Below are positions 24,288-29,348 of a stretch of DNA of 64,000 nucleotides, piece after piece. Made by a program: the position numbers and the translations under genes. How positions within the stretch are numbered: the stretch's first letter is position 1; the number at the start of each line of letters is the position of its first letter. The notes under the pieces were generated by a model that saw only the letters and a list, made by a program, of their open reading frames with translations, was not told the origin of the DNA and did not search any database. Location of the stretch: the NCBI GenBank assembly GCA_024516035.1, contig CM044961.1, forward strand, positions 31,915,051 through 31,979,050. The letters run 5' to 3'. The DNA is from Bactericera cockerelli. Its lineage: Eukaryota; Arthropoda; Insecta; Hemiptera; Triozidae.

Positions 24288-27200
24288 GATTCTTCTTGCT
24301 CTCATTTTGCTAAATATTTTCCTTACCTCAGTAGCTTGATCGATAAGGAGGTGGATTTTTAACAAGGAGTTCGGTGGTTCAAGTCTGACTCCGAAGTTAA
24401 GCAAATACACTTGAGAGCAGCAAAAGCGAATCAAACTTTTGCCTCCACCAAATCTGCGATATCTTCGAAATTACTACTTCTATCGAGTCGTGAGATATCT
24501 CAAAATGTTGTAAATTTTGTTTTCTACAATTTCATAATTTGATTGTTTAAAAAAAACCTACCAAAAGCCGTCAAAATTAAATTTTACTACAGGATGTCCA
24601 AAAAGAAGAAAAACATGATTTTTTTATTTTTAACAAAAGACGTTCTAGCCTGAGAAATCAACAAGATTCATTCATAACAATGGAAAATCAGTATTCTGTG
24701 TTGCCTCCTCGAGCTTTGATCACAGCATTCATTCGATTTGGTATTGACTGGATCAAAGTAACCACAATTTCTTGGGGCAACCTCTCCCATTCTTCGGTGA
24801 GGGCGATCTTGAGCTCTGCTACAGTCTGGGGAGCCGGTATTCTGCCTAGAACACTTCGTTTGAGTTGGTCCCACAGATTTTCAATCAGATTGAGGTCGGC
24901 ACTAAGATAGGGCTAGTCCAAAGTGTCAATATTCTCCTCAACCAAGAACTCCCGTACACAGTTACCCGCATGTGGGCGGGCATTGTTGTGCATGAGGAGG
25001 AACTGGTGGCCTATAATTTGAGCGAGAGGAACCACATGGGTCTGCAGGATGTTATCAATGTATCGCTGACTGTTCAGGCCACCTCCCGCACCGCATGTGA
25101 TGAAAACCAATTCAGTCTTTCTTTCAGGTGAAATCCCACCCCACACCATACAGGAACCACCGCCGAAACTGACAGTTTCTGTGATGCATTACTCAGCATA
25201 CCTTTCTCCCGCTCTTTGATGGACTCTTTTCCTTCTGTCATTACCAAACAAACACACCCGGCAATCATCAGTGAAGAAAACAGAGCGCCATTGCTCGGGT
25301 GTGCAAACCACGTGTTCTATGGCGAATCTGAGTCTCCTTTCCCCGTGCTCTCTGGAGAGTTTGGGTCCAGTTGAAGTTCTCTTTGGTTAAATGCTAGCTT
25401 CTTGAAGTCCTGCAGACCCATGTGGTTCTTCTTGATCAAATTATGGGCGACCAGTTCCTCCTCATGCACGACAATGCCCGCCCACATGCAGGTAACTGTG
25501 TACGGGAGTTCTTGGGTGAGGAGAATATTGACACTTTGGACTAGCCCTCTCTTAGTGCCGACCTCAATCTGATTGAAAATCTGTGGGACCAACTCAAACG
25601 AAGTGTTCGAGGCAGAATACCGGCTCCCCAGACTGTAGCAGAGCTCAAGATCGCCCTCACCGAAGAATGGGAGAGGTTGCCCCAAGAAATTGTGGTTACT
25701 TTGATCCAGTCAATACCAAATCGAATGAATGCTGTGATCAAAGCTCGAGGAGGCAACACAGAATACTGATTTTCCATTGTTATGAATGAATCTTGTTGAT
25801 TTTTCAGGTTAGAACGTCTTTCGTTAAAAATAAAAAAATCATGTTTTTCTTCTTTTTGGACATCCTGTAGTAAAATTTAATTTTGACGGCTTCTGGTAGG
25901 TTTTTTTTAAACAATCAATTTATGAAATTGTAGAAAACAAAATTTACAACATTTTGAAATATCTCACGACTCGATAGAAGAAGTAATTTCGAAGATATCG
26001 CAGATTTGGTGGAGGAAAAAGTTTGATTCGCTTTTGCTGCTCTCAAGTGTATATAATAAAGCTAGTTTGAGTAATCGTGACAGCAGAAAAGTGATGAACA
26101 CAAATTAATATGATAACTTTTTAACCATAATTTTTTTCTTTTTTCTTCTTATTTTTTTTTTTCTCCAGTTTCCTCTTTTAAATTGTTCTTCTAATACTTT
26201 CTTCCTTTGTATGCTTCTTTATATGATTCCTATTCACTTTTTATTATTTCTTTTTTTCTCTATTTTATGTTTTCTTGTAAATCAGCTCTAAATTTTCACC
26301 ATCCTGTAAATATTGAAAACATTCATTGGTCCATCCAGTAGAAATGATTCTCAATTTTGTTTTTTATTGTTTTATATCACCAAACTGTCCCTAACGTGAT
26401 ATAAACATTTTCTCTCATTTCTTATTTTCCCACTCCAATTTCCTCTCCTCTACTTTTTGTCTCCCTAAGTGTCATCCCTTATGTCTATCTCCTCCTTACT
26501 CCTTGTCCACCCCTTCTCTCTCTCTTTCTCCCTCTCTCTCTCTTTCTTTCTCCTTCACCTCTTTTTCCTTATGAACTTCTCCTGTTCCTCTTTATTCTTC
26601 TTTTTCTTCTGCTCTCCCTCTTCATTCTTCTTTTTCTTCTCCTCTCCCTCCTCTTCCTTCAATTCTTATTATATTTTCTTCTTCCTCGCTTCCTTGTCTT
26701 GATATTCCTTTGGTCCCTTTATCCTGATTGTAAAAAATAATTCTCTTTCTTCGTCATATCGATAGCTCCTCTTTTTTCACACTATCTTTTTCTATCCCCT
26801 CTTTGGATTTCATTTATGTTTCTGTCACGACTTCTACTTTTATCTTCCTGCGAAAGATCTTTGTGTTCTTTTTAGGCCTTTTGATATACAATGTTTTTTT
26901 TCTTCTTCTTCTTTCATCTGGTTTTCTTTTCATAAAATCTTTTTAACATAATTACAATGAATTAATCAATTTCTAGGACTAATACATTTAATTTTTTTGG
27001 TTTAACAATGCCGACTCAAAGTAGATGTGGGAGAAGGTAAAGTGAAAGAAGAAGAAGATATTAAGGTTCAACTGCATCTTCTTCTTCGTCTTTTACTCTG
27101 TCTCATCCCGCTTAAGCAGGGTGGACGTTGTTCAACCTCATGGTTGAGGTTGCTTGGTTTTGGCGTATGAACTTTTCCATATGCCATGACATATTCCGTA

Positions 27201-27547
27201 TGCCTTATGGAATGGAATCGACTGCATATGGAAAAGATAATAATGTATCCTCTCTTCCCCTCTCCACAGATGATAAAGAATACAAGGTACCCAGTGGAAT
27301 CCCTCTGAAATACGAAACCCATGGAGGTGAGGACGTGGCCGTGTTCTCATCCGGCCCATGGGCGCACCTCCTGGTGGGCAACTTTGAGCAGAACTACATT
27401 CCTGTCGTCATGTCCTATGCGGCCCGCATAGGCCCGGGCAAAAGTGTGCCTCTGGTCTCAAAAGCGGCCCTCAGCGGGGGTAGCGCCTTGCATACCGTTC
27501 TGATGTCTGCAATTTCTTTACTGCTGTGTAAGCTGATGGCCCGTTAA
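6791..27547 (+). CDS. Membrane-bound alkaline phosphatase, complete nine-exon gene
   Basis: Encodes a 556-residue alkaline phosphatase, a zinc/magnesium enzyme that removes phosphate from monoesters at the outer cell surface. Exons: 6791-6860, 7516-7608, 8454-8674, 10159-10351, 12794-13000, 13940-14218, 15238-15412, 16911-17065, 27270-27547. All introns are GT-AG and the frame closes exactly (1671 nt). Residues 1-20 form a hydrophobic signal peptide. By alignment from memory to human placental ALP I assign D89 (GDGMG), nucleophile S139 (DSAC), phosphate-binding R199, H202/S204 and E354 for Mg, and D359/H363, D400/H401 and H482 (THGGED) for Zn. All are present. Residues 533-536 (SGGS) followed by a hydrophobic tail look like a GPI-attachment signal. 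Length fits the insect family. A paralogue lies upstream. Intron 8 is 10.2 kb and repeat-filled. Confidence 0.95.
7516..7608 (+). CDS. ALP exon 2
   Basis: The acceptor cccag ends at 7515 and the donor gtaagt starts at 7609. Encodes residues 24-54, an acidic N-terminal segment ([14 protein letters not shown]) that is poorly conserved in the family. The exon is supported by phase continuity and splice sites rather than by homology. Confidence 0.8.
7988..8134 (+). repeat. SINE-A copy in ALP intron 2
   Basis: Full-length-looking copy: head gacctcagtagcttgaacga, box B GGTTCAAGTCC, body to aaatatgataactt. Sense orientation relative to ALP. Confidence 0.75.
8195..8450 (-). repeat. SINE-J fragments and a local A-rich duplication
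   Basis: 'cctcacgacgcatgagtggacccc' at about 8234 is the SINE-J body on the minus strand. A block (gtggacccYgaacacaat...gaaaactttaaaaaaa...cttcaaccagtaaaaagttga) occurs at about 8249-8325 and again at about 8360-8420, a tandem duplication of about 105 bp just before the exon 3 acceptor. Confidence 0.5.
8454..8674 (+). CDS. ALP exon 3 (metal-binding GDGMG)
   Basis: The acceptor ttttcag ends at 8453 and the donor gtgaat starts at 8675. Encodes residues 55-128: [20 protein letters not shown] with metal ligand D89, then TAARIYQGQ and FPYTGLSK. All are hallmark ALP blocks. Confidence 0.93.
8736..8970 (+). mobile_element. Short non-autonomous Helitron-like element
   Basis: The 5' end reads TCTTAATATATAAATG. 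The 3' end carries a perfect 6-bp hairpin (GCGGGC at 8952-8957, GCCCGC at 8962-8967) and terminates in CTAG. The insertion sits between A and T with no target duplication. These are the structural signs of Helitrons. Length 235 bp with no coding capacity, so non-autonomous. It lies in ALP intron 3. Confidence 0.7.
8971..9254. other. Intronic sequence, nothing recognised
   Basis: Part of ALP intron 3 between the Helitron-like element and an inverted SINE-E. No structure noticed. Confidence 0.3.
9255..9475 (-). repeat. SINE-E (5S rRNA-headed) copy in ALP intron 3
   Basis: Inverted copy. On the minus strand it starts gccagcgtcgcgtcgatggc, passes through the 5S-like 'cttcggtgatc / gttaagcaacgtc' region, and continues into the shared central domain (gggtgaggttaatgtggcta, gagggtaacactcccgtcgt). 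Confidence 0.75.
9476..10158. other. End of ALP intron 3, nothing recognised
   Basis: AT-rich intron sequence leading to the exon 4 acceptor. The open frames here are short and run into the exon in the wrong frame. Confidence 0.3.
10159..10351 (+). CDS. ALP exon 4 (catalytic serine)
   Basis: The acceptor cttctcag ends at 10158 and the donor gtgaga starts at 10352. Encodes residues 129-192: [18 protein letters not shown] with nucleophile S139, then [13 protein letters not shown]. Many family members read AYLCGVKAN here; this one reads AYTNGVKAS, a modest substitution near the active-site helix. Confidence 0.93.
10352..10950 (+). repeat. Degenerate tandem duplication at the start of ALP intron 4
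   Basis: A block containing gtctggcatccttcat and, upstream of it, gaagaggattcttttgagtc and tttagtYctaagcaggcagt occurs at 10359, 10615 and 10766, with weaker remains to about 10950. The first copy begins a few bases after the exon 4 donor. A fragment of the SINE-D tail (ttagcttatgttgctattgg) lies at 10857-10877. Confidence 0.6.
11003..11150 (+). repeat. Repeat family M (MITE-like)
   Basis: It begins gtcgaattataaaacaggat and includes gccacaccctcc..aagtc and aaccaatcacagcgcactat. Related sequence occurs at 27573-27662 and 57629-57735. The 27573 copy has both ends as an imperfect inverted repeat, so this is probably a MITE. Confidence 0.45.
11151..11604. other. ALP intron 4 sequence, nothing recognised
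   Basis: AT-rich; no coding or RNA signal. Confidence 0.3.
11605..11807 (+). repeat. SINE-B copy in ALP intron 4
   Basis: Clean copy: head gtcccggtagctcagtggta, box B region ggttcgaaacccagccggg, tail ending in ATT repeats. Confidence 0.8.
11808..12588. other. ALP intron 4 sequence, nothing recognised
   Basis: AT-rich intron. A short direct repeat (attctcggagctat) occurs at about 11896 and 11940. No genes. Confidence 0.3.
12589..12730 (+). repeat. SINE-A copy, about 60 bp upstream of ALP exon 5
   Basis: Head aacctcagtagctcaatcga, box B GGTTCGAGTCC, body ending acaaatatgaaaac. It ends 63 bp from the exon 5 acceptor. Confidence 0.75.
12794..13000 (+). CDS. ALP exon 5 (phosphate-binding arginine)
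   Basis: The acceptor tttgtag ends at 12793 and the donor gtaaga starts at 13001. Encodes residues 193-261: [19 protein letters not shown] (R199, H202, S204), [15 protein letters not shown] and INVLMGGG. Confidence 0.93.
13108..13270 (-). repeat. Family H fragment plus hairpin
   Basis: The inverted copy of family H (atcagtataaacagaagagt...gtactagatgtacatgaat) is followed by a palindrome, aatatttgtaatg/taaaattacaaatatt, at about 13189-13220. Confidence 0.5.
13271..13939. repeat. Degraded repeats in ALP intron 5 (includes family I)
   Basis: 13300-13480 has the layout of a decayed transposon end (tcaggttaatccgacttttg...acatacacacgcacacaaac). 13595-13720 (ctgacgcttctcatgaaggg...ggaataggatgagag) matches 59395-59520, defining a second dispersed family (I). 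No coding sequence. Confidence 0.4.
13940..14218 (+). CDS. ALP exon 6
   Basis: The acceptor tatttccag ends at 13939 and the donor gtgaga starts at 14219. Encodes residues 262-354, including the [15 protein letters not shown] block and ending at FYLFVE, whose E354 is the Mg ligand. The Mg-binding motif VEGG is split across the exon 6/7 junction. Confidence 0.92.
14307..14435. mobile_element. PIF/Harbinger-like MITE in ALP intron 6
   Basis: A 129-bp element with 15-bp inverted ends GGGCGGAATTAATAG and CTATTAGTTCCGCCC (one mismatch), flanked by TTA on both sides (14304-14306 and 14436-14438). A TTA target duplication is characteristic of PIF/Harbinger. A broken relative sits at about 42412-42530 with the same interior (cttacacagtacgc...gtgacttagcgccacagagg). 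Confidence 0.75.
14439..14740 (-). repeat. SINE-L copy in ALP intron 6
   Basis: Inverted relative of 39483-39780. It shares tttcgtagccaagaaac, acacaatacttcc, 'gctgggtcaatacgagctcaccggaaggtatccc', and a tRNA-like head with box B complement ggtgatcgaac at the far end. Confidence 0.6.
14755..14892 (+). repeat. LINE-like tail (family G, 3' part)
   Basis: T-rich tail with taatttgtaattatttgtat and aataaagtgtaaataaataa, as at the 3' end of 16676-16856. It ends in AATA repeats and carries AATAAA. Confidence 0.4.
14937..15230 (+). repeat. SINE-C copy with duplicated tail touching the exon 7 acceptor
   Basis: SINE-C head gtgcactggtagtcaagtgg, box B GGTTCGAATCCC, body gagtttgtgaccacatac...gactctgagggttaggtggt...tggtggttacctt, tail ATT repeats. 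The tail region (gggttaggtg...attattatactcgcggg) is present twice, 15065-15147 and 15146-15230. Other copies: 39035-39203, 49356-49508, and inverted at 17088-17207, 17242-17355, 27858-28018, 33575-33757 and 38382-38555. Confidence 0.75.
15238..15412 (+). CDS. ALP exon 7 (zinc ligands)
   Basis: The acceptor gggatttcag ends at 15237 and the donor gtaagt starts at 15413. Encodes residues 355-412: [11 protein letters not shown] (D359, H363) and VTADHSHTF (D400, H401). The acceptor has a poor pyrimidine tract because a duplicated SINE-C tail reaches to within about 10 bp of it. The donor is duplicated 73 bp downstream. Confidence 0.92.
15394..15543 (+). repeat. 73-bp tandem duplication including the ALP exon 7 splice donor
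   Basis: ttgcaggctactccagccg plus donor gtaagtccaaccaaccaaca is present at 15394 and 15467. The rest of the unit is the first 29 nt of SINE-B, so the duplication arose after SINE-B landed here. Use of the second donor adds 73 nt and an immediate in-frame TAA (cgg taa), so only the first donor keeps the enzyme intact. Confidence 0.85.
15513..15720 (+). repeat. SINE-B copy in ALP intron 7
   Basis: Full copy with a 4-nt insertion in the head (gtcccggtcggtagctcag) and an ATT-repeat tail. Confidence 0.75.
15768..15940 (-). repeat. Family F copy in ALP intron 7
   Basis: Inverted copy, starting ctggctgggggacaataaac and ending ccaccctatgatgatgatg, with the internal ccactgtc/gacagtgg stem partly conserved. 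Confidence 0.65.
15972..16215 (+). repeat. SINE-K copy (tRNA-like head)
   Basis: Head tcaccttgacctagcggtag...gtgacctgggttcgaatcccggcgg has box A and B features. The body (tagcctcgtgaggacaattg) is related to SINE-J. I found only one clear copy here. Confidence 0.45.
16260..16570 (+). repeat. SINE-J copy in ALP intron 7
   Basis: tRNA-like head gtcaccgtgcccgagtgagt, TGC loop, box B GGTTCGAGCCCC. The body ggggtccactcatacctcgt...tggcggaattatagacaa-type...acaaagaaacacatt ends in ATT repeats. Copies: 1-165 (inverted), 56977-57145 (5'-truncated) and a fragment near 8234. Confidence 0.65.
16676..16856 (+). repeat. LINE-like 3' tail (family G)
   Basis: gggttgggtggaagagattgcc-aaaggcaataaacccgccctttagttaggacat, T-rich middle, end with gtttaaataaataaatg. 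It lies 54 bp before the ALP exon 8 acceptor. Confidence 0.55.
16911..17065 (+). CDS. ALP exon 8
   Basis: The acceptor aaaatttcag ends at 16910 and the donor gtaagt starts at 17066. Encodes residues 413-464: [24 protein letters not shown] and NGYRPNV, all typical of animal ALPs before the crown region. Confidence 0.92.
17088..17355 (-). repeat. Two inverted SINE-C fragments
   Basis: cttctaccacctaaccctca-type blocks with 'tgtggtcacaaactcaaaaa' occur twice (17088-17207, 17242-17355), separated by 'gtcaagatatggccaatcctaatgactat'. 5' heads are missing. Confidence 0.55.
17356..17895. other. ALP intron 8 sequence, nothing recognised
   Basis: AT-rich; no coding or RNA signal. Confidence 0.3.
17896..18245 (+). 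repeat. SINE-D copy in ALP intron 8
   Basis: SINE-D has a tRNA-like head (gccagcYtcSgtggcgtaac, box B gagttcgatcc), then agacttttcacacagaaaat, a central domain (ccctacYcaggctgggtgag, gttaatgtgggtagc, gagggtaaaacccccgtcct), then cgttggcgttaggaagggca, and a tail with caacctcaaccatgaggttg and a purine-rich end. Others: 36415-36780, 49602-49913 (inverted), 57838-58072 (inverted), 61253-61616 (inverted), 60446-60605, with fragments at 19805, 27072, 36345 and 43941. Confidence 0.7.
18440..18511 (+). tRNA. Initiator tRNA-Met (CAT)
   Basis: A 72-nt cloverleaf. The acceptor stem AGCAGAG/CTCTGCT is perfect. The D-arm region is GGCGCAGTGGAAGC. The anticodon stem CTGGG/CCCAG encloses a loop with anticodon CAT at 18472-18474, and the T loop is ATCGAAA. 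The AU/GAAAC T-loop signature, GGG/CCC anticodon stem and A1-U72 pair are those of eukaryotic initiator tRNA. The T stem is GTGG/CCAC, still paired. A run of six T at 18514-18519 is the Pol III terminator. CCA is not encoded, as expected in eukaryotes. The gene lies inside ALP intron 8 on the same strand and has no SINE body after it, so it is a genuine tRNA gene and not a SINE head. Confidence 0.93.
18514..18519 (+). terminator. Pol III terminator of tRNA-iMet
   Basis: Six T residues two bases after the tRNA 3' end; four or more suffice for eukaryotic Pol III. Confidence 0.85.
18648..19530. repeat. Polypurine (AG)n tract with G-run and an inverted retroelement tail
   Basis: A G-run at about 18702-18719, then gagaga-rich sequence to 18895, resuming at 19135-19530. 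Between them 18898-18978 is the minus-strand copy of a retroelement tail also found at 59215-59300 (ggcagagattgcctSaRgca). Open frames of Ser/Leu or Arg/Glu repeats are low-complexity artefacts. Confidence 0.7.
19531..20205. other. ALP intron 8 sequence with a SINE-D tail fragment
   Basis: 19805-19880 resembles the SINE-D tail (caaactcaaccatgaggttg). G-runs of 12 and more lie near 20116-20130. Nothing else seen. Confidence 0.35.
20206..20310 (+). repeat. SINE-E head fragment (5S-like)
   Basis: tcgaatacaccagttctcat...cactgaaattaagcaacgtc...gactaggacttatataggtgaccgg matches 5S rRNA from helix II through the box C region; the 'ggacttRtataggtgaccg' piece is duplicated. The SINE body is absent. 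Confidence 0.55.
20401..21171 (-). repeat. Possible LINE 3' end, inverted, split by a DNA transposon
   Basis: On the minus strand, 20950-20710 reads a short frame with [14 protein letters not shown] and [15 protein letters not shown] ending in a stop. The LWN motif is reminiscent of the extreme C-terminus of LINE reverse transcriptases. Downstream on that strand are A/T-rich tails and T38 (20503-20540 on +). Sequence like the 20410-20470 tail recurs at 21120-21171 and 23062-23100, either side of the 1.9-kb element. The LINE identity is tentative. Confidence 0.35.
21172..23061 (+). mobile_element. Tc1/mariner-like element with 533-bp inverted arms
   Basis: The left arm 21172-21704 and right arm 22529-23061 are near-perfect inverted copies of equal length, starting CAGAGTGTCCACTTTTAATG. 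The insertion is flanked by TA on both sides (21170-21171, 23062-23063). Each arm contains three subrepeats of about 140 bp (agttaaaaagtt...gttcRaaAYcSag...ctattttatgtattttttcac). The 824-bp core carries a broken transposase. Confidence 0.85.
21884..22505 (+). pseudogene. Degenerate transposase (insect DUF4817-type mariner relative)
   Basis: A possible ATG at 21884 opens [20 protein letters not shown], resembling the DUF4817 helix-turn-helix. After in-frame stops come [18 protein letters not shown], a frameshift, [22 protein letters not shown] with the first catalytic Asp, and [13 protein letters not shown]. At least four stops and one frameshift occur. The C-terminal half with the other catalytic acids is missing, replaced by the inverted arm. 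Non-functional. Confidence 0.75.
23062..23300. repeat. Retroelement remnant and (AG)n tract
   Basis: The continuation of the tail interrupted by the 1.9-kb element, then purine-rich gagaaagataaa repeats. Confidence 0.45.
23400..23470 (-). repeat. SINE-E tail fragment
   Basis: ggtttaacgtcgatttcaac...cattacgggggtgttaccct is the minus-strand end of SINE-E (compare 62485-62545). Confidence 0.5.
23471..24324. repeat. Polypyrimidine-rich tract
   Basis: 23800-24300 is dominated by TTTC/CTTCTT with a near-repeat of about 100 bp (tcctacttcaatttctttctt...gattcttactcc) and a (CT)n run at 24252-24282. The open frames (Phe/Leu/Ser-rich) are low complexity. Confidence 0.6.
24668..25400 (-). pseudogene. 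Tc1-type transposase remnant (minus strand)
   Basis: Reading 25400 to 24668: [15 protein letters not shown] (first catalytic Asp), a stop, [42 protein letters not shown] (the family has MHDNARPH; here Asp is replaced by Asn), NIDTLD then a stop, [15 protein letters not shown] (catalytic Glu), [17 protein letters not shown] and ARGGNTEY. The N-terminal DNA-binding half is missing. Inactive because of stops and the Asp-to-Asn change. Confidence 0.8.
25436..25768 (+). pseudogene. Inverted copy of the Tc1 transposase C-terminal half
   Basis: [20 protein letters not shown] retains the Asp that the other arm lost. It continues to NIDTLD, a stop, DLNLIENLW and ARGGNTEY. It lacks the first catalytic Asp region. 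Confidence 0.8.
26121..27070. repeat. Polypyrimidine-rich end of ALP intron 8
   Basis: CTT/TCTC-rich sequence, strongest at 26460-26700. No gene. The open frames are Ser/Phe/Leu low complexity. Confidence 0.55.
27072..27165 (-). repeat. SINE-D tail fragment before ALP exon 9
   Basis: cttttactctgtctcatccc...gttgttcaacctcatggttg matches the SINE-D tail on the minus strand and ends about 105 bp from the exon 9 acceptor. Confidence 0.55.
27270..27547 (+). CDS. ALP exon 9 (His zinc ligand and GPI signal)
   Basis: The acceptor tctccacag ends at 27269; the stop TAA is at 27545-27547. Encodes residues 465-556: [20 protein letters not shown] (zinc ligand H482), [17 protein letters not shown], and a hydrophobic C-terminus after an SGGS candidate GPI-attachment site. 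No AATAAA lies soon after the stop. The first variant hexamer I noticed is ATTAAA at 28100-28105, so the 3' end is uncertain. Confidence 0.92.
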
Positions 27548-27572
27548 CCACTTTAGCGGTTCGGTGTTCCAC

Positions 27573-27662
27573 AAAAGGACCGAATTATAAAACAAGATTA
27601 GATTTAACTAGTGCGCTGTGTCAGGCTTGGATTAACTTTAATCCTGTTTCATAATGTGGCCC
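27573..27662. mobile_element. Short MITE of family M, just past the ALP stop
   Basis: The ends ggaccgaattataaaacaag and ctgtttcataatgtggccc form an imperfect inverted repeat of about 24 of 32 positions. It starts 26 bp after the stop codon, so it is probably in the 3' UTR. Confidence 0.5.
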
Positions 27663-28345
27663 TAAGTCAGTTTATTGGTGACTAGTTGGGACTTTCAATC
27701 AGAAGATCTGGGTTCAAAACGAATGCTTTTTGTATGGTGACTTGGTTTCACAAACATATAAGGAATATAATTTTATTGAAAGGTGTTTTTTAAAAGTGTC
27801 TCGTGGTTGAGTTTTATCCTGATGGTGTACAATAGTTTTTTTCACGTGCTAACTTAGTTGGTAATGTTCAAAGCATTATCTACCACTTAACCCTCAGAGT
27901 CTTATTATTATGTGGTCACATACTCAAATGAATGAAGAAAAATTCATGCGTCTGGTGAGATTCCAACGAGATATCTTAGATCCTTACGTTAGGTTAGAGA
28001 TCACAAGTCTACCAATTCTTGGTGATGGAATCAAAAATTCAATTTTCTTTTCTTCCACCTAAATTCATGTACATAAATATCTGTAAATTTACTGCTATAA
28101 TTAAAACCCACTCATGTACCTATCAAATACCCTACCACAATAGCTGTGTTTATTATAATTTCATTGAACTTTGCATATTTGTGTTACAGATTTATTGCAT
28201 ATAATACCCTATTTGTTTTTATAAGAACATCAAACGACTTCTATAACCTAATAGTCATAAGAGCAAAGAACAATGATAAACCTACAAAGCAAAACTCATG
28301 CTTCAAATTATTTCGATATTTTCTCTATGGCTAATTCTATTAAAA
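27663..28345. repeat. Downstream flank of ALP with an inverted SINE-C
   Basis: 27858-28018 is an inverted SINE-C (cattatctaccacttaaccc...tgtggtcacatactcaaatg). The rest is AT-rich; ATTAAA at 28100-28105 is a possible poly(A) signal. Confidence 0.45.
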
Positions 28346-29177
28346 AGTTAGGGCAGATATTTTGACTCATAAAGGGATACTGAGAATTCAGGTAAGGAGA
28401 TCGAGATCAAAGGAAATGTTTTGTCAAAAAAGTAGTACTCAGAGAGAATGCAGAGAAGACAAGAGAATAGAAATAGATGGAGGTGATGGAGAGACTTTTG
28501 GAACTGTAGAGGAAGAAAGAGGATAATGTTGAGGAGATAGTAGAAGAAAAGCATGGACATACGACAAGAAGAAAAAAACACGACCCATGCATTAAAGAGA
28601 CCCAGAATCATCTAGAGAACACAAAAAAAAAACTGAGAGAGGTAGAAAATAGTTTTAAAGAAAAATTAAATAAAAAGTTACGAAAATGACAAGTAGGAAA
28701 AGGAAAAGCAAGCAAATCAGTGAAAATATGGATATGAAAATAGAAATAAAAGAATTTTTTTATACAAGTACAAATTTAATGGTAAATACAAAGATAGATT
28801 ATAGATTACAATGAAAGCAGATAGAAAACAATTAAAAACATAGGACAAGTAAAAAGTGGAAGAATAATTATTAGAAAATTAATTGATGATGAGGAATTTT
28901 TTTTGTGTTTTTGTGTTTTTTTTTTTTTTTTTTTTTGGCATTGAGCAAAAACAACCCATACAGCCAGTGTTATGCAATTAAAATGTAAGGAAATTGATTG
29001 ATGATAAGCAGTTTAAAATATTAAAAATCATGAAGGAAAGCCGAAACTTTTGGTGAATGACATAACCATAATGATAGGATAACGAAATAATATATAAAAT
29101 ATGAAGATAAACGTGAAAAATATAATCAGAGAATCAGGAGACAGACGGAACAAGAGAGTGAAACAAATGACAACAAG
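28346..29177. repeat. A/G-rich stretch with an inverted poly(A)-type retroelement end
   Basis: 28380-28700 is purine-rich. 28897-28965 is a T run followed by ggcattgagcaaaaacaacccatacagcc. A matching T run with ggcattggtaggcaaggcctttccatacagc sits at 56602-56652. On the minus strand both read as the same short 3' end with a poly(A) tail. Confidence 0.45.
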
Positions 29178-29348
29178 GGTTGGGTGGAAGAGTTTGCCAT
29201 AGGCAATAACCTCGCCCTATTGTTAGGACATCTGTATACGTTGATGTAATTCCTTTTATTCTTGTTTTTATTAATATCCATTTTGTAATTTATTTGTTTT
29301 CATTATTGGTTTGTTTCTGTCCTTCTAATAAAGTATTCAATAATAATA
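29178..29348 (+). repeat. LINE-like 3' tail (family G)
   Basis: gggttgggtggaagagtttgcc-ataggcaataacctcgccctattgttaggacatctg, ending cttctaataaagtattcaat and AAT repeats. Confidence 0.55.

Larger units (their letters stand above)
24408..26049. mobile_element. Foldback Tc1-like element with 642-bp inverted arms
   Basis: Arms 24408-25049 and 25408-26049 are both 642 bp and inverted, starting CACTTGAGAGCAGCAAAAGC. The TA duplication is at 24406-24407 and 26050-26051. Each arm includes the C-terminal half of a Tc1 transposase gene, so coding sequence is in the arms as an inverted duplication; the spacer is 358 bp. A transcript would form a long hairpin. Confidence 0.9.
24325..26120 (+). repeat. 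SINE-A copy split by a Tc1-like element
   Basis: Left part 24325-24407 (acctcagtagcttgatcgat...ggttcaagtctg) and right part 26050-26120 (agctagtttgagtaatcgtg...atatgataac) rejoin into one SINE-A when 24408-26049 is removed. The SINE is therefore older than the transposon. Confidence 0.8.

Noticed and set aside
24680..24910. Frame MENQYSV...RLRSALR as a protein gene (also at 25541-25777 minus)
   Set aside because: It is the antisense of the Tc1 transposase C-terminus, present on both arms of the foldback element.
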